Positions 51,679 through 60,424 of a stretch of 64,000 nt of DNA are shown here, piece by piece (the stretch's first letter is position 1; the number at the start of each line of letters is the position of its first letter). This stretch comes from Aliivibrio_A kagoshimensis (GTDB lineage Bacteria; Pseudomonadota; Gammaproteobacteria; Enterobacterales; Vibrionaceae). The position numbers were made by a program, and so were the translations under genes. Under the pieces are notes generated by a model that worked only from the letters and a program-made list of their open reading frames with translations, did not search any database and was not told the origin of the DNA. The DNA is taken from assembly GCF_050337105.1 (NCBI RefSeq), contig NZ_JAKJSQ010000009.1:19791-83790 (forward strand), in the 5' to 3' direction.

Positions 51679-53775
51679 ATGAATGAATTAGCCGCTGAAT
51701 CTGCTCCGCAAAGACGACAAACGTCTGAACAACGTGACCCCATCTTTTATTTGGTTATTGCGTTAATTGCTGCGTTTATCCTACTCCCCTCTTTTTCTCT
51801 TGATTACGGCCTATTCGAATCCACTTCGCAAGAATTTAAAGACGCTATGGGTTGGAGTGGCGTGAACATCGCTTGGGCATGGTTTACTTTGCCATTAATT
51901 CTGTTGATTCGACCTTCAATTGCACAAAATAAGTACGCCACCAAACGGCACAAATTTGATGTCGGATTTTCTGCTTTTTGTATGTTATTTGCGTTCGTCA
52001 CCTCTTGGTATACCGAGCAGGGACTAGGGTATTCAGTCTTAATTTTATTCGCTTCTCTAGGTTGCATAATGACCTTGGCGTTTGCACGACTTGAATACCT
52101 TGGTGGCGACGTCTTCATAATTGGTGCGTTAGTGGCGATTGTCGGGTTAATCTCTACCTTTATCCTATTTCCAAGTATCGCTATTTTTGTCCCGATGTTT
52201 CAAGATGATGCGGGTAACTTTGTTTTATGGCAATTTGTTGAGATACTATCTCGCTCTCACATCATTCAAATCATCATGAATTCAATCATGCTGGGTACTT
52301 CGGTCGGTATCGCCGCTACCTTTTTTGGCTTGGTTTTTGCCATTTATACCACTCGCATCGCTAAACGGTCTGCCTTTATTGCTCGAATCTTCTCAATATT
52401 ACCAATAGTGACCCCACCTTTTGTGGTCGGTCTAGGTGTCACATTAATGTTAGGCCGCTCAGGTTATGTGACTGAGTTAATGGTTGATTGGTTTGGCCTA
52501 CAGCACACCAATTGGCTATATGGATTTACAGGGATCTGGATGGCACAAGTGCTGGCCTTCTCCCCGATGTCTTTTATGATCATTGACGGTGCAATGAAAT
52601 CTCTTCACCCTTCCCTTGAGGAGGCATCTTATACGTTACGTGCTAATCGCTATCAAACCTTTTTCCAAATTGTTATGCCGTTATTAAAACCAGCATTAGC
52701 CAATTCATTTTTGATTATTTTCGTACAGTCATTAGCTGATTTCAGTAACCCATTAGTATTGGGGGGAAGCTTTGACGTCCTTGCTACACAGATCTACTTC
52801 TATATCGCTGGTGCACAGTTAGATTATGCCTCCGCCAGTACATTAGGTGCGGTATTGCTACTGTTCTCTCTGGCTATCTTTGTTGTGCAATATGTTTGGA
52901 TCGGTAAACGATCTTACGTCACGATTTCGGGCAAGGCCTACCGTGGTGATGTTCAACCTCTGCCTACTTCCTTAAAGCATAGTGTATCGGCTCTGCTCTA
53001 TTTCTGGATGGGTTTTAATATCTTACTATATGGCAGCATCGTCTTTGGCAGCTTTACCGTGAACTGGGGTGTGGATTACAGCTTAACCTTTGATAACTAC
53101 ATTCATTTGTTTGGTATGGGATTCAGTGGCGGTGCTTGGCCATCGCTATTGACGACGATGTTATATGCGGGTGTTGCTGCACCATTAACCGCACTATTTG
53201 GTTTACTGATTGCCTATATAGTCGTGCGTCAGCAGTTCCATGGTAAAAAAGTCATCGAATTCGCGACTATGCTCTGTTTCGCCGTTCCGGGAACCGTTGC
53301 TGGTGTCTCTTATATCCTTGCTTTTAATGATGCTCCAATCTACTTAACGGGTACTGCCGCCATTGTCATCATATCCATGGTAATGCGAAATGTACCTGTC
53401 GGGATCCGTGCTGGGGTTGCTGGGCTCGGTCAGTTAGATAAGTCGTTAGATGAAGCCTCTTTAAGTCTAAGAGCCAACTCATTTAAAACCATCATTTATA
53501 TTCTGATGCCACTGCTACGCCCTGCAATTCTATCGACCTTGATCTACAGCTTTGTTCGCGCAATGACCACAGTAAGTGCGATTATTTTCTTAGTTACCCC
53601 TGAAACTCGTGTCGCGACATCATATATTTTAAACCGCGTTGAAGATGGTGAATATGGCATTGCCATTGCCTATGGCTCTGTTCTGATCTTTGTCATGCTA
53701 TCTATTATTTTGATTTTTGATGCTCTCGTCGGGGAAGCCCGCGTTTCTCGTTCAAAAGCCAACAACCAAGAGTAA
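51679..53775 (+). CDS. afuB: AfuB-type ABC permease (fused double permease)
   Basis: 698 residues from ATG 51679 (frame open to TTG 51667). About twelve or more hydrophobic helices in two homologous halves, each with an EAA-type loop: SLEEASYTLRANRYQTFFQIVMPLL (about 311-335) and SLDEASLSLRANSFKTIIYILMPLL (about 592-616). The duplicated loops contact the ATPase dimer. Extra N-terminal helices precede the first half. Length is near the Actinobacillus AfuB. Confidence 0.87.
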   Translation: MNELAAESAPQRRQTSEQRDPIFYLVIALIAAFILLPSFSLDYGLFESTSQEFKDAMGWSGVNIAWAWFTLPLILLIRPSIAQNKYATKRHKFDVGFSAFCMLFAFVTSWYTEQGLGYSVLILFASLGCIMTLAFARLEYLGGDVFIIGALVAIVGLISTFILFPSIAIFVPMFQDDAGNFVLWQFVEILSRSHIIQIIMNSIMLGTSVGIAATFFGLVFAIYTTRIAKRSAFIARIFSILPIVTPPFVVGLGVTLMLGRSGYVTELMVDWFGLQHTNWLYGFTGIWMAQVLAFSPMSFMIIDGAMKSLHPSLEEASYTLRANRYQTFFQIVMPLLKPALANSFLIIFVQSLADFSNPLVLGGSFDVLATQIYFYIAGAQLDYASASTLGAVLLLFSLAIFVVQYVWIGKRSYVTISGKAYRGDVQPLPTSLKHSVSALLYFWMGFNILLYGSIVFGSFTVNWGVDYSLTFDNYIHLFGMGFSGGAWPSLLTTMLYAGVAAPLTALFGLLIAYIVVRQQFHGKKVIEFATMLCFAVPGTVAGVSYILAFNDAPIYLTGTAAIVIISMVMRNVPVGIRAGVAGLGQLDKSLDEASLSLRANSFKTIIYILMPLLRPAILSTLIYSFVRAMTTVSAIIFLVTPETRVATSYILNRVEDGEYGIAIAYGSVLIFVMLSIILIFDALVGEARVSRSKANNQE

Positions 53776-53792
53776 CCACTGGAGATATCTTT

Positions 53793-54851
53793 ATGGAAAA
53801 CGACAACTTTGTAGTACTCAAAAACATCAACAAAACCTTTGGTGATAATACGGTTATTGGTAGCCTTGACCTTGAAATCAAGAAAGGCAGTTTAGTTACC
53901 CTTCTGGGCCCGTCAGGGTGTGGGAAAACCACCGTATTACGCCTAGTTGCGGGTTTAGAAAAGCCCACCAGCGGCCAAATATTTATTGATGGAGAAGATG
54001 TTACCAATACTTCAATCCAGCAACGTGATATCTGTATGGTGTTTCAGTCTTATGCACTCTTTCCTCACCTGTCACTATTTGACAATGTGGGTTACGGTCT
54101 AAAAATGCTAAAACTGTCTACCAACGAGATCAAGCAACGGGTAGAAGACGCACTCAAATTAGTGGATTTATCAGGAATGGGTGATCGTTATGTTGACCAA
54201 ATATCAGGGGGACAGCAGCAACGTGTCGCACTTGCACGAGCATTGGTGTTAAAACCCAAAGTACTCTTGTTTGATGAACCTCTGAGTAACCTTGATGCTA
54301 ACTTACGTCGTAGCATGCGAGAGACCATTAGAGATTTACAGCAACGTTTTAATATCACGTCACTTTACGTTACTCACGATCAATCGGAAGCATTTGCCGT
54401 ATCAGACACCGTGATCGTTATGGATGAGGGGAAAATCATGCAGCAAGGCTCCCCCAAAGATCTCTATAAGTCCCCTGCATCTATGTTTATGGCAAACTTC
54501 ATGGGGGATGCGAATATTTTTAATGGTCAGTACGACGGGGAGTCGATCATTATTAACGGTTACTCGATTCCTGCAGATCCTGATTTAATCAAGAATAAAG
54601 ACATCAACCATTATAAAGTCGGTGTACGTCCAGAGGCAATATTGTTAGTTAATGAAGGGGAACCTTGCCAGCAGTGTAATGTAAGAAACGTGGTTTACAT
54701 GGGGTCTATGTATGAAGTTGCGGTTACCTGGCACGGGCAAGATCTGCTTCTGCAGCTAAACTCATCACAATTTGGTATTCATTTATCAGATCATGCGTAT
54801 TTAACCATTAACCCAACGGGACTATTTTTATTAGACGAGAATGCTCAATAA
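53793..54851 (+). CDS. afuC: AfuC-type ABC transporter ATPase
   Basis: 352 residues. Walker A GPSGCGKTT (about 36-44), Q-loop VFQSYALFPH, signature ISGGQQQRVALARAL (about 136-150), Walker B VLLFDEPLSNLD, H-loop THDQSEA; a C-terminal regulatory (TOBE-like) domain from about 240 contains CQQCN. Seventeen bases after afuB. Last gene of the uhp-afu cluster. Confidence 0.9.
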   Translation: MENDNFVVLKNINKTFGDNTVIGSLDLEIKKGSLVTLLGPSGCGKTTVLRLVAGLEKPTSGQIFIDGEDVTNTSIQQRDICMVFQSYALFPHLSLFDNVGYGLKMLKLSTNEIKQRVEDALKLVDLSGMGDRYVDQISGGQQQRVALARALVLKPKVLLFDEPLSNLDANLRRSMRETIRDLQQRFNITSLYVTHDQSEAFAVSDTVIVMDEGKIMQQGSPKDLYKSPASMFMANFMGDANIFNGQYDGESIIINGYSIPADPDLIKNKDINHYKVGVRPEAILLVNEGEPCQQCNVRNVVYMGSMYEVAVTWHGQDLLLQLNSSQFGIHLSDHAYLTINPTGLFLLDENAQ

Positions 54852-54869
54852 CACGCTAACCCAAACTTG

Positions 54870-54890
54870 AACGTCTCACATAGAGGCGTT
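54870..54890 (+). terminator. weak hairpin after afuC
   Basis: AACGTCTC and GAGGCGTT form an 8-bp stem with one G-U pair and a 5-base loop; no T tract. Possible weak end of the cluster. Confidence 0.35.
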
Positions 54891-54980
54891 TACTCATCTC
54901 AACTTGCTAAAAGTTGACCAGACGTTTATCCTCCCTGCATAAAGCACCAATCCCTAAAAACTTTCAGTAAAGTGAACCCA

Positions 54981-56588
54981 ATGATACGTCTCAACGAAGT
55001 TAAATTACCGTTAGATCATAGCGAAACAGCCCTATATGATTTTGTTATCGAGAAACTGGGGGTAAGCGCCGATCAAGTTGCCGATATTCACATGTTTAAA
55101 CGTGGATATGATGCCCGTAAACGTGATGTCATTACGCTAATTTATACGCTGGATATAACATTAACGGATGTTGATGAAACCGCTCTGCTTATCCAATTTG
55201 AAAACGATCACCAAGTTCGCCAATCTCCCGATACCTCATATAAATATGTGGCTACGGCTCCAGAAGAGTTAACTGAACGTCCCATTGTTATCGGTATGGG
55301 CCCATGTGGTCTTTTTACTGGTTTAATTTTGGCACAAATGGGCTTCAACCCAATTATCCTTGAACGCGGGAAATCGGTCCATGAACGAGCCAAAGATACC
55401 TTCCGTTTCTGGCGTACCAGCGAACTAAATACCGAGTCAAACGTACAGTTCGGCGAAGGCGGTGCGGGCACATTTTCTGATGGTAAACTGTATAGCCAAG
55501 TGAAGGACCCCAATTTCCTTGGCCTGAAAGTAAAGCAAGAATTTGTCGCTGCTGGTGCTCCTGCTGAGATCATCTATTTAAGCAAACCTCACATTGGTAC
55601 TTATAAGCTAGTGACCATGGTTGAGAAAATGCGAAGCAAGATCATTGAGCTAGGTGGTGAGATCCGTTTTGAGACTCGCGTTGATGAGATCAATATTGAA
55701 GATAATCAAGTGACGGGTGTGACGCTGAATGGTGGTGAAGTGATCAACTCTAAACACGTCACGCTTGCGATTGGTCATAGTGCTCGCGATACCGTTCAGA
55801 TGCTGCATGACAAAGGCGTTCACATGGACGCACAATCATTTTCCATCGGTTTCCGTATTGAACATAAACAAGAGACCATAGATAAAGCGCGATTTGGTAA
55901 AAATGCAGGGCACCCTATCTTAGGTGCCGCTGATTATAAACTGGTTCATCACTGTAAGAATGGCCGCTCGGTATACAGCTTCTGTATGTGTCCAGGAGGC
56001 GTAGTTGTCGCCGCAACCTCTGAAACAGAAGCGGTTGTCACCAACGGCATGAGTCAATATTCACGTAGTGAACGTAACGCCAACAGTGCGATTGTAGTGG
56101 GAATAGCTCCAGAAGACTTTAACAACGATCCCCTGCAAGGCATCGCACTGCAACGGAAATTGGAGCGTAATGCCTACATTTTAGGTGGCAGCACCTACGA
56201 TGCCCCTGCTCAACGTGTGGGTGACTTCTTAGCTGATGGCGATGCAAAACCATTTGGTGAGGTTGAGCCATCGTATAAACCCAACATTAAAATGACGGAT
56301 TTGAGCACCAGCTTGCCCGATTTCGCTATTGATGCGATTCGCGAAGCAATACCTGCCTTTGGTAAAAAAATCCGTGGCTTTGCCAATCCAGACGCAATGT
56401 TAACCGGTGTTGAGACACGTACTTCATCCCCTGTTCAAATCAAACGTGGCAAAGATTACCAAAGTGTTAACATCAAAGGGTTATATCCAGCAGGTGAAGG
56501 TGCCGGTTATGCAGGTGGCATTCTGTCTGCAGGTATCGACGGGATTAAAATTGCTGAAGCCGTTGCTCTTGATATGTTAGAAAAATAG
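54981..56588 (+). CDS. FAD-dependent dehydrogenase of the COG2509 type
   Basis: 535 residues from ATG 54981. An N-terminal alpha/beta domain (about 1-100) precedes the FAD-binding loop IGMGPCGLFTGL (104-115) with ERGKSVHERAKDT. VQFGEGGAGTFSDGKL (about 155-170), HSARDTVQML and GEGAGYAGGILSAGIDGI near the end are family landmarks. Soluble, cytosolic; the substrate is unknown. A GTG three codons upstream is a less likely start. Well conserved in vibrios. Stands alone with a good terminator. Confidence 0.88.
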   Translation: MIRLNEVKLPLDHSETALYDFVIEKLGVSADQVADIHMFKRGYDARKRDVITLIYTLDITLTDVDETALLIQFENDHQVRQSPDTSYKYVATAPEELTERPIVIGMGPCGLFTGLILAQMGFNPIILERGKSVHERAKDTFRFWRTSELNTESNVQFGEGGAGTFSDGKLYSQVKDPNFLGLKVKQEFVAAGAPAEIIYLSKPHIGTYKLVTMVEKMRSKIIELGGEIRFETRVDEINIEDNQVTGVTLNGGEVINSKHVTLAIGHSARDTVQMLHDKGVHMDAQSFSIGFRIEHKQETIDKARFGKNAGHPILGAADYKLVHHCKNGRSVYSFCMCPGGVVVAATSETEAVVTNGMSQYSRSERNANSAIVVGIAPEDFNNDPLQGIALQRKLERNAYILGGSTYDAPAQRVGDFLADGDAKPFGEVEPSYKPNIKMTDLSTSLPDFAIDAIREAIPAFGKKIRGFANPDAMLTGVETRTSSPVQIKRGKDYQSVNIKGLYPAGEGAGYAGGILSAGIDGIKIAEAVALDMLEK

Positions 56589-56596
56589 AACATAGT

Positions 56597-56638
56597 GAAG
56601 CCTTTTACTGCTTATCATCTCGTATAAGGCTTCGTTTT
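56597..56638 (+). terminator. terminator after the FAD-dependent dehydrogenase gene
   Basis: GAAGCCTTTTAC and GTATAAGGCTTC pair over 12 positions with one T-T mismatch, followed by GTTTTTC. Confidence 0.8.
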
Positions 56639-56762
56639 TCCCACAAACTTGCTCTCCTTCAAATAATCAAACTATTCCTCCCGTTCATCTTAACTTCAAT
56701 TGCATAGCCTTCATGAATAAGAGAGAATTCATCTACATAATTACTGTAAATGGATGATACTA

Positions 56763-57341
56763 ATGAAAAACCTTGTAGCCACTCTGCTGTTATCTGCCCT
56801 TATCTCTCTACCTGTTTTTGCTAAAGATAAGCAGGAATTTAAGGTGGAAGGCTTCTATTTAGGCGCAGGATTAGGCAGTAGTAATATCTATAACTCTGGT
56901 GATGCAAAATGGACGGTCAACGACAGTTCAGTTAGGTTTTATGGAGGTTATCAATTCAATGAAATTGTTGGAGTAGAAACCGACTTCACTCGCTTTGGTT
57001 CTATTGTGATCGACGGCACTGATGCTGAGCATGCATTATGGACCTCCTCTGTTGCCGCAAACCTCGGTTACACGTTCCCAAACCGCCTTCGTCTATTCTC
57101 AAAACTGGGGCTTAGCTTAGTCGCCTCGAACCCAATATCTAACGACGACATCGACATCGACACGCTCGGTGTAAAAGTTGGATTTGGGATAGAATACGCG
57201 TTAGATTACCTACCAAGGATGAACCTTAGATTGGCATATGAAAATGATTTTTTTGCCATCGAAGAGAAAGTCGGTAATAGCACTAATGATGAGATCATTG
57301 ATGTATCCAGCTTTTATCTTGGTGCCTCTTATAAGTTTTGA
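56763..57341 (+). CDS. outer-membrane beta-barrel protein, OmpA/opacity-like
   Basis: 192 residues from ATG 56763, preceded by GGA; an in-frame ATG at 56754 is possible. Signal peptide about 1-20 ends PVFAKD. Alternating hydrophobic strands run from EGFYLGAGLGSSN through VRFYGGYQFN and AANLGYTFPNRLRLFSKLGL to a C-terminal SSFYLGASYKF, whose final Phe is the usual barrel-assembly signal. Eight strands are likely. Probably a small surface barrel without a peptidoglycan domain. Function unknown. Confidence 0.85.
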   Translation: MKNLVATLLLSALISLPVFAKDKQEFKVEGFYLGAGLGSSNIYNSGDAKWTVNDSSVRFYGGYQFNEIVGVETDFTRFGSIVIDGTDAEHALWTSSVAANLGYTFPNRLRLFSKLGLSLVASNPISNDDIDIDTLGVKVGFGIEYALDYLPRMNLRLAYENDFFAIEEKVGNSTNDEIIDVSSFYLGASYKF

Positions 57342-57344
57342 TTA

Positions 57345-57380
57345 AAAAAGCCAGCGAGAATAATTCATCCGCTGGCTTTT
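57345..57380. terminator. bidirectional terminator between the barrel and MORN-repeat genes
   Basis: AAAAGCCAGCG and CGCTGGCTTTT form an 11-bp stem with a 13-base loop and A/T tracts, shared by convergent genes. Confidence 0.88.
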
Positions 57381-57409
57381 ACAATTCGGTAACTATCGGG
57401 GTAACTCGG

Positions 57410-57835
57410 TTAGGCCGATACTTGCTGTCCATTTTTAAAGCAAAGATCAAAGGATTTTTCACCCTTATCATCCCACTCGACTTCTCGGCCCTCTTTGGCA
57501 CCTTTCTTAAAATGTGCTTCGTATTTTTTCAAACCATTAACATGCCACTCAGTGTTTAATCCATCAGGTATATCGTTAGAAAAATAGATTTCCGCCGCTT
57601 TTTGACCATCTGGATACCACTTGGTCATCAGACCATTTTTGATACCATCTTTATACGTTATTTCTAATGCTTTTTTACCGCTACGATAGTTCTTTACATA
57701 GGTCCCTGTAAACGGCTTGGTTTGGTTAACTTCATAGGCAATACCATTACGGGATTGCAATAAGTCGACGCTTGAAGCCTGTGTTGCTCCTGCAAAAAAG
57801 AGAACGAATAGAGCGATTAGCATGATTTTTCTCAT
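57410..57835 (-). CDS. secreted protein with MORN-type repeats
   Basis: 141 residues, signal peptide 1-20 (TQASS). At least four tandem repeats of the type G.YVKNYRSGKKALEITYKDG, GLMTKWYPDGQKAAEIYFSND, GLNTEWHVNGLKKYEAHFKKG and GREVEWDDKGEKSFDLCFKNG, the MORN_2 pattern. Some relatives are labelled toxin-antitoxin YwqK antitoxin, but a signal peptide argues against that here. Likely periplasmic. Function unknown. Confidence 0.85.
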   Translation of the reverse strand: MRKIMLIALFVLFFAGATQASSVDLLQSRNGIAYEVNQTKPFTGTYVKNYRSGKKALEITYKDGIKNGLMTKWYPDGQKAAEIYFSNDIPDGLNTEWHVNGLKKYEAHFKKGAKEGREVEWDDKGEKSFDLCFKNGQQVSA

Positions 57836-58042
57836 ACATCACCTGTTGTTAGTACTTTGCAGTTTGAACCACGTAATCTAACCACACTGGCCAAAAGACG
57901 TGTCAGATAAACGTTAAGATTCCCGTCTATTTCGCTATTGTACACTGCGCAAGATCAATGTCACATAAAAATGTATACNTTTATAATAGACTATCACTCA
58001 TTTTTTTTACCTGATACTTTTCGCAAGCTGTTTGGGCTCAGC
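57836..58042. other. intergenic stretch with one undetermined base
   Basis: No credible ORF. It contains the only ambiguous base of the window, N at 57979. The MORN gene promoter should lie here. A small part may be decayed coding sequence continuous with the relic that follows. Confidence 0.5.
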
Positions 58043-58162
58043 CTAATACTCACGAGCCGTGTTGCCGAAGTCATTCATGAACAATCGGTCTAACTGACGA
58101 CGACTAATCGCAAGATTGTCTGCCACCTTTGCTGTGGCCGAGTTTCTTATGGTGTCTTTGCC
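58043..58162 (-). pseudogene. relic of an AraC/GlxA-type regulator (helix-turn-helix fragment)
   Basis: Between two stops the minus strand reads ATAKVADNLAISRRQLDRLF and then MNDFGNTAREY before TAG. This fits the first recognition helix region and linker of AraC-family DNA-binding domains (SRRQLDRLF then a G..P..YY motif). In another frame just upstream, RFQLRQRHHKKLGH looks like the preceding part, implying a frameshift. No start, no ribosome-binding site and no full domain remain, so it is a decayed remnant. Confidence 0.6.
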
Positions 58163-58206
58163 TTAATTGGAATCGCGCTACCATTGGCACAATAACCACA
58201 GGATAT

Positions 58207-59604
58207 TTACACCATCACCTTTTCGCCATACTTTACGATGTGAGCTGATTTATTTAACTGCACGTTGATCTCCTGTTTAAACGCCGTTTGAGTGTTTGGC
58301 TCACCATGAATCAAGTAGATGTTTTTAAGCTGTTCAAATTCATGCATCCACGCTAATAGATCGCTCTGATCAGCGTGGGCCGAAAAACCGTTAAGCACGT
58401 GTATATTCGCGTTTACCTTGATGGTCTCATGATAGAGTTGAATCGTTTCGGCTCCATCTATCACTTGTCGGCCTAAGGTACCGTGAACTTGATAACCAGC
58501 AAAAATCACACTGTTGCGCTCATCCCATAGGCGGTGTTTAAAGTGATGTAAAATCCGCCCTCCGGTACACATTCCACTGCCTGCAATGATGATGCACCCA
58601 CTCTCTTGCTGGTTAATTCGCATTGAATCTTTGCCTTTAAGTGAATATTGCAGATATGGGAATTCAAACACAGTACCATCACGCAGTGATAATTGATTGG
58701 TCGACGCGTTTAGTTCAGCGTGATGATTGTTGTAAATCTGCGTAGCGCGAATGGCCATCGGTGAATCTAAATAGACCTTACACACGGGGAGTGTTTTGTC
58801 GTAATACATCTGTTTGAGCAGTAACAGGATCTCTTGAGTTCGTTCAATGGCAAACGAGGGAATAAGTACATTGCCTTGATTGTCTAAGGTATTAATTACA
58901 ATCTGTTTAAACTCGTTAATGCTCTCTTTTAAAGGTGTGTGAAGACTATCTCCATAGGTTGACTCTATATAAAGGGCATCCGCTCTTTTAACAAACGCCG
59001 GCGGGGTCATAATAATGTCTCGGCGACTGCCTAAGTCCCCACTAAAGACAATCGATTTGCTGTGTCCCTCTTCGTGTATTTCAAGCTGGATGGTGGCTGA
59101 GCCTAGGATATGTCCCGCGTTTCGAAAGGTTACCTTAATATCTGGCGTTAGCTGAATCGTTTTATTGTATTCGGCGTATTGAATGGTTAAGTCAAATACA
59201 GCCTTGGCATCATCACTGCTGTAAATAGGAGGTGGGATCTGCGTTTCGCTTCCTGTTCTTTTCGCTTTTTTCAGTGCCGTTTTATGGTCTTCCTCGGCGA
59301 TTTTTGCGCAATCCAGTAGAATCACCTCCGCCAATTCCATGGTCGAGCGAGTCGCTACCAATTTACCACCGAACCCCTCTTTAACCAGTTTAGGCACTCG
59401 TCCTACATGGTCTAAATGGCCATGGGTAAGTAGAACAATATCAACCTCATTGGGGTCAAAATCGAAAGGGGCATAGGTTTGTTCCTCGTTATCTCCCTGA
59501 AAATAACCACAATCAATAAGAATATTCGGCCCCTGTTCAAGCTGTAAAAAGTGGCAAGAACCTGTAACCGTTTCTGCTGCACCAAATGACTGAATAATCG
59601 CCAT
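58207..59604 (-). CDS. MBL-fold metallo-hydrolase, beta-CASP/RMMBL type
   Basis: 465 residues. The zinc motif THGHLDH has His61, His63, Asp65 and His66; NAGHILGSATI gives a further His and IVFSGDLG an Asp. The beta-CASP insert (about 210-380) contains IPSFAIERTQEILL, IIAGSGMCTGGRILHH and the closing RMMBL domain has NGFSAHADQSDLLAW and IHGE. This is the architecture of RNA-processing nucleases related to CPSF-73. In vibrios the role is unknown. AGGAGGTGA five bases upstream is a near-perfect ribosome-binding site. Confidence 0.92.
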   Translation of the reverse strand: MAIIQSFGAAETVTGSCHFLQLEQGPNILIDCGYFQGDNEEQTYAPFDFDPNEVDIVLLTHGHLDHVGRVPKLVKEGFGGKLVATRSTMELAEVILLDCAKIAEEDHKTALKKAKRTGSETQIPPPIYSSDDAKAVFDLTIQYAEYNKTIQLTPDIKVTFRNAGHILGSATIQLEIHEEGHSKSIVFSGDLGSRRDIIMTPPAFVKRADALYIESTYGDSLHTPLKESINEFKQIVINTLDNQGNVLIPSFAIERTQEILLLLKQMYYDKTLPVCKVYLDSPMAIRATQIYNNHHAELNASTNQLSLRDGTVFEFPYLQYSLKGKDSMRINQQESGCIIIAGSGMCTGGRILHHFKHRLWDERNSVIFAGYQVHGTLGRQVIDGAETIQLYHETIKVNANIHVLNGFSAHADQSDLLAWMHEFEQLKNIYLIHGEPNTQTAFKQEINVQLNKSAHIVKYGEKVMV

Positions 59605-59607
59605 ACG

Positions 59608-59616
59608 TCACCTCCT
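59608..59616 (-). promoter_or_regulatory. near-perfect Shine-Dalgarno before the beta-CASP gene
   Basis: AGGAGGTGA on the minus strand, fully complementary to the 3' end of 16S rRNA, with CGT before ATG 59604. It indicates strong translation initiation. Confidence 0.8.
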
Positions 59617-59733
59617 AGTGATGTTAATTTCACTATAGCACTGGTGATGATTTATAAAGTAGATGTGGCGCAAAAAAGTGGGCAGGAGAGATGATGTATA
59701 CTTCAGTGAGGGTGCAACGATTTCAGAGGGATT

Positions 59734-60282
59734 ATGAAAAAGATCATGCTGGTTATTGCGATAATATTTGCCACTTCGCGAGTAAGTTATGCTGCAGACT
59801 CAACACATTTTACTGCCAATGGTGACACTTGGCTGGCGGCTTTTTCTGAGGCCTTGTTAAGCTTAGCGGCCTCCCGAACAGAAGATGGCGAAGGGGTCAG
59901 TTTTACCAATAGCAGTGAGGAAATTAACGTCAACGTTGATATTGGAAACATTAATATCAACTACCTATATGTCGCGATGTCGTTGGTGAGCCACGATACC
60001 AAAACAGAACAGGTTTACGAATCAACAACTGATAAGCTCACTTACAAAATCCTATTCGCAGATAAGCAGTGTGAATTGATAATTTCAGGGTACCGTACTC
60101 AAAATTACGATGATAGGGTATCTAAAGAAGTGGATTTAAATGAGTATGTTGAACTTGTTAAGAACAACTGTAGCATCAGTGACCTGCTAAAAGAGCTTAG
60201 ACAACAAGGTATTACCGCCCATACTCAGATCGTAGGCCCAAATAACCACTTCTCGGTGATTCTTATTGCGCCATCAACTTAA
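59734..60282 (+). CDS. secreted protein of unknown function
   Basis: 182 residues; signal peptide 1-20 (SYAAD). The mature part has LLSLAASRTEDGEGVSFTNSS, an Asn/Ile-rich strand region INVNVDIGNININYLY and a long C-terminal segment with CELIISGYRT and NNCSISDLLKELRQQG; two cysteines at about 111 and 147 may form a disulfide. GAGGGATT precedes ATG. Not recognised. A long hairpin follows, so the gene is a unit of its own. Confidence 0.72.
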   Translation: MKKIMLVIAIIFATSRVSYAADSTHFTANGDTWLAAFSEALLSLAASRTEDGEGVSFTNSSEEINVNVDIGNININYLYVAMSLVSHDTKTEQVYESTTDKLTYKILFADKQCELIISGYRTQNYDDRVSKEVDLNEYVELVKNNCSISDLLKELRQQGITAHTQIVGPNNHFSVILIAPST

Positions 60283-60356
60283 CTTTGCTCTTTGAGTACT
60301 CACTGACGTATAACCTTTCGTCATGACGTTAACTACAACAAAAATGACGTAAATAT

Positions 60357-60393
60357 AAAACCCTCCACGGATTTAAATCGTGAAGGGTTTTAT
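60357..60393. terminator. terminator between the 182-residue gene and the second chemoreceptor
   Basis: AAAACCCTCCACG and CGTGAAGGGTTTT pair with one mismatch around GATTTAAAT, with A and T tracts. Shared by convergent genes. Confidence 0.88.
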
Positions 60394-60424
60394 ATTGTCT
60401 CTTTTAACCGATTTGTGTTGCTTA

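Noticed and set aside
50579..54851. Ferric iron ABC transporter (FbpABC)
   Set aside because: The family label is common, but the iron-binding tyrosine pair is absent, no Fur site is seen and uhpABC lies upstream; AfuABC fits better.
57410..57835. YwqK-type toxin-antitoxin antitoxin
   Set aside because: The MORN repeats match that label, but the protein has a signal peptide and no toxin gene is adjacent.
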